Below, piece after piece: positions 43,008 through 47,029 of a stretch of DNA of 47,029 nt. The position numbers and the translations under genes are program-made. The stretch is from Acidobacteriota bacterium (GTDB lineage: Bacteria; Acidobacteriota; UBA890): the NCBI GenBank assembly GCA_002731215.1, contig PCAP01000012.1, positions 1 to 47,029 on the forward strand, in the 5' to 3' direction. Position 1 is the first letter of the stretch. Every line of letters begins with the position of its first letter. The notes beneath the pieces were generated by a model that was not told where the DNA came from, made no database searches, and was given only the letters and a program-made list of their open reading frames with translations.

Positions 43008-43672
43008 TGCGGCTAGTGGCTCACCTCCGAAGATCTCTGCTTGCCGGTCTCCTAATTATCTTGCCGGTCTTCGTCACTTTTTGGCTATTTGCTCTTATTC
43101 TTCGTCCGGTGCAGATGTTTGTGACACCACCTGTGCTTCGCATTGGTGATGCTATTGGCCTTGGAGGCTATTTCGATCTGCCCGGCGCTGGAATGGTTGC
43201 AGGGGTGGTTGGTCTAATACTGACGGTTGTGGTGATCTACTTAATTGGGTTAGCCGGAAGCAACATCTTAGGGAGAACAGTAGTTCGTATGATGGATAAC
43301 CTGGCCCTCAGTATTCCATTGGTGAAAAGTATCTATGGATCGGCACGGCAGTTAGTTGAAACTTTTTATAGCAGTGCGGATCGAGCCTTCGATTCGGTTG
43401 TTCTAATCGAATACCCGCGCAAGGGGATCTATACCGTTGCATTGGTTACGGCGGCGACTCAAGGAGAGCTCCAGGATTGTTCATCCGATACGACGGTGAA
43501 TGTTTTTGTGCCCACCACGCCCAATCCAACCTCGGGAGTTTTAGTACTGGCCCAGAAGGAAGAACTGGTTTTCCTTGACATGACGGTTGAAGAAGCTCTC
43601 CGTTTTGTTGTCAGCGGTGGGATTGTTGCGCCGCAACGTAAAAAAGATGGGACCAGTAAATTGCCGAGCTAA
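43007..43672 (+). CDS. DUF502-family membrane protein
   Basis: 221 aa. Two clear N-terminal helices (SLLAGLLIILPVFVTFWLFAL and AGVVGLILTVVVIYLIGLAG), then conserved IPLVKSIYGSARQLVETF and a soluble domain (VVLIEYPRKGIYTVALVT; VFVPTTPNPTSGVLVL). These match the DUF502 family, inner-membrane proteins of unknown function. Start overlaps the pgsA stop (TGATG), so the two are co-translated, which suggests a membrane-lipid context. Confidence 0.9.
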   Translation: MRLVAHLRRSLLAGLLIILPVFVTFWLFALILRPVQMFVTPPVLRIGDAIGLGGYFDLPGAGMVAGVVGLILTVVVIYLIGLAGSNILGRTVVRMMDNLALSIPLVKSIYGSARQLVETFYSSADRAFDSVVLIEYPRKGIYTVALVTAATQGELQDCSSDTTVNVFVPTTPNPTSGVLVLAQKEELVFLDMTVEEALRFVVSGGIVAPQRKKDGTSKLPS

Positions 43673-43692
43673 TAGTGGCCTGGAGCCTCAGT

Positions 43693-44721
43693 TCACAATA
43701 CCAGCGCCTCTCCTGCCGCCGTGTCATTCGCTAGTTCGTCTACCAGGCGTGCTCTGATCTGTGCTGCCACCTCTCCGTAGTCACGTTCGCCCAGAGGAAT
43801 CTGGCCACCAGCCATTGCGCCGTGGCCACCGGCACGTCCTAGGCCGACGGCAACCCGGCGAATTATCTGCCCAGCATGTGCATCTTCCACAGCTGTCCGC
43901 AAGGACAGTAGTAGGTTGCGATTGTAGAGTCCCATGCACCCTGCCCAGTCTGCACCTTCGAGGCGAAGCAGGAAGTCTGCCATTTCTGCCACGAGGTCAG
44001 GATTGTCGACTGTCTTGAGGTCGGTGATAACGATGCGCCCTTGTAGGTGAGCATTTTCGATTCCGACTTGAAAGGCGCGAAAGTAGTTGCGAGGTACAGG
44101 GGCTTGTTGAATCCGAGAAACAGCCATCTTGTCCGCTCTGGGCAAAAGGCTCAAGTAGGCTTCCTGGTCAGCGTAACCAGCACCGCGACCAAGCTCTTGG
44201 GTTTCAGATTTGATGGCGTAGAAGAGTGCGGTGAGGATGTTTGTCGATAGCGGAACTCCGCCAACTTGGGCGTATTCGTAGATGATTGTGGCTGTTGCTC
44301 CATATCGGTCGCGTACGTCGACGAATGGGAGGCCATCAAGGTTTTGACGGCAAGGGTGATGGTCAATGACCGCGTTTGGTGACCGCCCAACAGGCTGGGA
44401 GTTATTGCCAAAGCCGGGTTGTGTATCGACTAAAGCGAGAGCGTCAAATCGTTCCAGGGTATCTCCGTGGATTCGGACCGGCGCTAACTCGAGCTCGCGG
44501 AGCATGGCACGGTTCTCAGCACGGCCAATAATTCCAGCATATCCAACTTCACAGTCGATTCCAGTTAGATGGCTGAGAGTAGCAGCTAGCGCAAAAGCAC
44601 TTGCGAGTGCATCGGGGTCAGGATTGTCATGAGTAAGGATTAGAGCATGTTTGAAGCCGCCAAATGCAGTGCTGAGGTTCTCGACACGCTCCTTAGCATC
44701 AATGGGCTCAGGTTCGTTCAA
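43693..44721 (-). CDS. DHH-family phosphoesterase (NrnA/RecJ-like)
   Basis: 342 aa. DHH motifs: HDNPDPDALASAF (motif I), LVDTQPGFGN (II), VIDHHPC (III), and the DHHA1 GRAGGHGAMAGGQI at the C-terminus. Mn-dependent nuclease or phosphatase. NrnA relatives degrade nanoRNA or pAp, but some DHH-DHHA1 proteins act on c-di-AMP or other dinucleotides, and the sequence does not decide. Its first four bases overlap the pepA stop. Last gene of the PHP-dcd-pepA-DHH run. Confidence 0.9.
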   Translation of the reverse strand: MNEPEPIDAKERVENLSTAFGGFKHALILTHDNPDPDALASAFALAATLSHLTGIDCEVGYAGIIGRAENRAMLRELELAPVRIHGDTLERFDALALVDTQPGFGNNSQPVGRSPNAVIDHHPCRQNLDGLPFVDVRDRYGATATIIYEYAQVGGVPLSTNILTALFYAIKSETQELGRGAGYADQEAYLSLLPRADKMAVSRIQQAPVPRNYFRAFQVGIENAHLQGRIVITDLKTVDNPDLVAEMADFLLRLEGADWAGCMGLYNRNLLLSLRTAVEDAHAGQIIRRVAVGLGRAGGHGAMAGGQIPLGERDYGEVAAQIRARLVDELANDTAAGEALVL

Positions 44722-46184
44722 GTGGATAGCCAGTGGGTCAGCAGCCGAACGCCAAACCCTGTGCCACCTTTGGGCTCGTACGGTGTAGCCTTTTCGAGAA
44801 AAGCGGTTCCCGCAATGTCCAAGTGGGCCCAGGCTGTGTTACCAACAAATCGTTTGAGAAACATTCCTGCTGTGATCACACCAGCGCCCCGGCCCGCTGA
44901 GTTCCGCACATTCGCGACCTCGCTATCAACCAACTTATCGTATGCCGACCAAGCGGGAAGCCGCCATAGCCGTTCACCTGTTGCCTCGCCGGCAGATATC
45001 AGTGCATTGCATAATTCGTCGTTGTTTCCCATGAGCCCAGCGGCGTGTGACCCCAGGGCTACGACACAGGCTCCCGTCAGTGTGGCCAGGTCAACTATCC
45101 GGCACGGTTCATAGCGTTTGCATGCGTAGGCTAGCGCGTCGGCCAGAACGACGCGCCCTTCGGCATCGGTGTTCAGAACTTCGATAGTAGTGCCGTCGTA
45201 CGCACGAATGATGTCGCTAGGGCGATAGGCCTGCGAACCTGGCATGTTCTCAGCCAGCGGTGCGACACCGACTACCCAGCTTTGGGCGTCGAGCCTTGCT
45301 AAGGCTCGCATTGTCCCGAATACAGCCGCGGCCCCCGACATGTCTGCCTTCATATCGCCCATCTTTTGTGCGGGTTTCAAGGATATGCCACCTGTGTCGA
45401 AAGTGATTCCTTTACCGACAATCACCGTCGGTTGACCAGTCGCTCCTATTGGCCGGTGTTCGAGAATTACTAGTCTTGGCCCCACGGCGGAGCCCTGCCC
45501 AACGGCAAGCAAAGCATTGAGCCCGAGTTGCTGGGCTTTTCCAGAATCGATAATTTCAAATCCCAAGCCGGTTTCTACAGCCATCTCTCTAGCGTTCATT
45601 GCAAGCGAATCTGGTCGCTTCATATTGCTTGGCGTATTAACAAGGTCCCGGGCCCAGCAGGTAGCGTCGGCGACCTTTTGGGCGCGCATAGTCGCAGCTG
45701 CGATATCTACCGGCGCTGCGAGCATAATTTCTTCAAGTTCTACGAACTCCGGTGGAGCAGCTTTGAATTCTCGGTATCGATAAGACGTCAGAATGGCTGC
45801 TTCGGTGGCCGCTATAGCAAGTTCTCCGGAATCATGCCCGTCAATCTCGGGAAGTGGCACGGCAATCTTGCTGTTACCGCGGTGGCAGGCTTTGGTAATG
45901 CCATTGGCGACCGCGCGGCGCCAGACTTCGAGGTCGATTTCTCCAGACATGCCAAGTCCGACGAGGACAAGTTCACGACAATGGTTCCCTGGTGTAGATA
46001 GCGCAAGAGTTTGTCCGCGTTTGCCTTGAAACCCAGGGCCTGCCAGTGCCTCCGAAACGATGCCACCGACGATAGCGTCCACCGCGTCCCAGGATGTCGG
46101 CTTGCCAGTGTCCTCAGGAATTGCGAGGATCAATGCCTCGGCTTCAATCTCAGCCGCGGGGGCATTGGTTGTTGAAACTTTCAT
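44718..46184 (-). CDS. pepA: Leucyl aminopeptidase (M17, PepA)
   Basis: 488 aa. Removes N-terminal residues from peptides with two metal ions. The metal and catalytic sites are GKGITFDTGGISLKP, MKADMSGAAAV and NTDAEGRVVLADALAY. The N-terminal half is the macro-like domain that in E. coli PepA also binds DNA; conservation there is too weak to predict this. Overlaps dcd by one base and the DHH gene by four. Confidence 0.96.
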   Translation of the reverse strand: MKVSTTNAPAAEIEAEALILAIPEDTGKPTSWDAVDAIVGGIVSEALAGPGFQGKRGQTLALSTPGNHCRELVLVGLGMSGEIDLEVWRRAVANGITKACHRGNSKIAVPLPEIDGHDSGELAIAATEAAILTSYRYREFKAAPPEFVELEEIMLAAPVDIAAATMRAQKVADATCWARDLVNTPSNMKRPDSLAMNAREMAVETGLGFEIIDSGKAQQLGLNALLAVGQGSAVGPRLVILEHRPIGATGQPTVIVGKGITFDTGGISLKPAQKMGDMKADMSGAAAVFGTMRALARLDAQSWVVGVAPLAENMPGSQAYRPSDIIRAYDGTTIEVLNTDAEGRVVLADALAYACKRYEPCRIVDLATLTGACVVALGSHAAGLMGNNDELCNALISAGEATGERLWRLPAWSAYDKLVDSEVANVRNSAGRGAGVITAGMFLKRFVGNTAWAHLDIAGTAFLEKATPYEPKGGTGFGVRLLTHWLST

Positions 46185-46750
46185 CAGGAGCTCCGGTCAA
46201 TACGTGGCGCGGTTACGCCCGTCTGTGCTTGATACTTGCCATCACGGTCGGCATAAGAGGTCTCACATACCATGTCGCTTTCGAAGAATAAAAGTTGAGC
46301 GATACCCTCATTGGCATAGATTTTGGCAGGGAGTGGTGTCGTATTCGAGATTTCTAGGGTCAGGTGCCCTTCCCACTCGGGTTCAAGCGGCGTTACGTTC
46401 GTGATAATTCCGCAGCGTGCGTAGGTGGACTTTCCGACGCAAATCACAAGCGTTGATCGAGGAATACGGAAATATTCCATCGAGCGCGCGAGGGCAAACG
46501 AATTGGGCGGAATAATACAAACGTCGCCCTGAAAATCAACGAAGGAATTGGGGTCGAAACTCTTTGGGTCAACCACGCTCGTGTTGATGTTGGTGAAAAC
46601 CTTGAATTCGTCAGCGATACGGATGTCGTAGCCATAAGCGGACACCCCGTATGACACGATACCCTTGCTTACGAGTCCCTCCTCGAAGGGCTCAATCATT
46701 GATTCCTCAAGAGCCATTTTCCGAATCCAGCTATCTGGCTTGATACTCAT
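46184..46750 (-). CDS. dcd: dCTP deaminase
   Basis: 188 aa from ATG 46750 ([13 protein letters not shown]). Deaminates dCTP to dUTP for dTTP synthesis. Signature [20 protein letters not shown] with the catalytic Glu in [11 protein letters not shown]; the uracil-binding region [12 protein letters not shown] is present. Monofunctional length. The start overlaps the stop of the PHP gene (GTATGA). Confidence 0.95.
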   Translation of the reverse strand: MSIKPDSWIRKMALEESMIEPFEEGLVSKGIVSYGVSAYGYDIRIADEFKVFTNINTSVVDPKSFDPNSFVDFQGDVCIIPPNSFALARSMEYFRIPRSTLVICVGKSTYARCGIITNVTPLEPEWEGHLTLEISNTTPLPAKIYANEGIAQLLFFESDMVCETSYADRDGKYQAQTGVTAPRIDRSS

Positions 46751-47029
46751 ACGTTTTCTTCCGTTGAATGTATGTTGGCACGGTGGTTCATGGCAGCTTC
46801 GCGAAGTGCCTCGAGCCACTGGAGCGAGACCGCATACTCGCCCAGCCGGGTAGTTCCGACCGGTGGCCCGTGAAAGTCAGACCCTCCAGAGGGTAGTAGC
46901 CTCATTTCGTCGATCAACCCTTTGAATTTTTTGCGGGCGTTTGAGGTGTACGAAGGATGCACTAGTTCAAACCCGTCCAGGCCAAGGTTGGCGAGCGTTC
47001 GTATACCCTCCTGGCATCGGCGCCACGAC
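46747..47029 (-). CDS. PHP-domain phosphoesterase, C-terminal part only
   Basis: About 94 codons, open to the window edge, so the N-terminal metal-binding region lies outside. The visible part reads [18 protein letters not shown], then [11 protein letters not shown], where the D-x-H supplies the last metal ligands of PHP phosphoesterases related to TrpH/RnaseAM (COG0613-type). The track ORF from 46962 is an internal GTG. Likely 5'-3' exonuclease or nucleotide phosphatase; substrate uncertain. Confidence 0.82.
   Translation of the reverse strand, partial: SWRRCQEGIRTLANLGLDGFELVHPSYTSNARKKFKGLIDEMRLLPSGGSDFHGPPVGTTRLGEYAVSLQWLEALREAAMNHRANIHSTEENV

Overview
This is chromosomal, gene-dense housekeeping DNA from a Gram-negative bacterium of roughly 53% GC (estimated by eye). 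The Gram-negative call rests on a complete Tol-Pal operon, an OmpH/Skp-type periplasmic chaperone, several lipoproteins with lipoboxes, TonB-type energy transducers and a multidomain cell-wall amidase. The combination of a Fis-like HTH gene between purC and groESL, a CIRCE operator, and a TPR+AMIN+Amidase_3 protein after recX-alaS suggests to me Acidobacteriota or a former-deltaproteobacterial lineage. That is inference; no rRNA gene is present to settle it. I see no insertion sequence, prophage, CRISPR array, origin or integration site. Layout: a 3'-truncated LeuT-type Na+/amino-acid symporter (minus strand) opens the window. tRNA-Phe, a tandem ACT-domain gene, purC, a small Fis-like gene, CIRCE-groES-groEL, an OmpH-like gene and RNase P RNA follow on the plus strand. 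From about 6.7 to 12.3 kb the minus strand carries tolQ-tolR-tolA/tonB-tolB-pal-cpoB-ssb. A 303-nt non-coding gap with several perfect inverted repeats and alternative pairings separates this from mtnP-PfkB kinase-coaX (plus). HU (minus) has a clear promoter and terminator. From 15.8 to 23.3 kb lie an unrecognised 519-aa protein with a TPR lipoprotein, a ferredoxin (minus), then tonB-plsC-folE-small membrane protein-Lon-like protease, and tRNA-Lys and tRNA-Glu. From 23.7 to 37 kb are purA (minus), hutH with a HEAT-repeat lipoprotein, psd-pssA-Asd-like (minus), a DUF465 gene, tsaB (minus), mutS, a DedA/YqaA-type membrane protein (minus), anmK and ilvE. From 36.7 kb to the end are recX, alaS and the amidase, a PTPS/QueD-like enzyme (minus), pgsA and a DUF502 membrane protein, then a minus-strand cluster of PHP phosphoesterase (5' part outside the window), dcd, pepA and a DHH phosphoesterase. 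Themes: envelope integrity (Tol-Pal, Skp, amidase, anmK, psd/pssA/pgsA/plsC), nucleotide and cofactor metabolism (purC, purA, mtnP, coaX, folE, dcd), proteostasis (GroESL, Lon-like) and DNA maintenance (ssb, HU, mutS, recX). There is no obvious new defence or biosynthetic system. The leads I consider most worth following are: (1) the structured, switch-like region ahead of mtnP with its coupled 39-codon ORF; (2) a PTPS-like enzyme with an E-x-x-H-x-H motif in place of the catalytic Cys, in the same window as folE, which fits the PTPS-III bypass of FolB; (3) the unrecognised 519-aa protein coupled to a TPR lipoprotein; (4) an Asd-like protein with altered active-site motifs; (5) a structured leader on the amidase gene.
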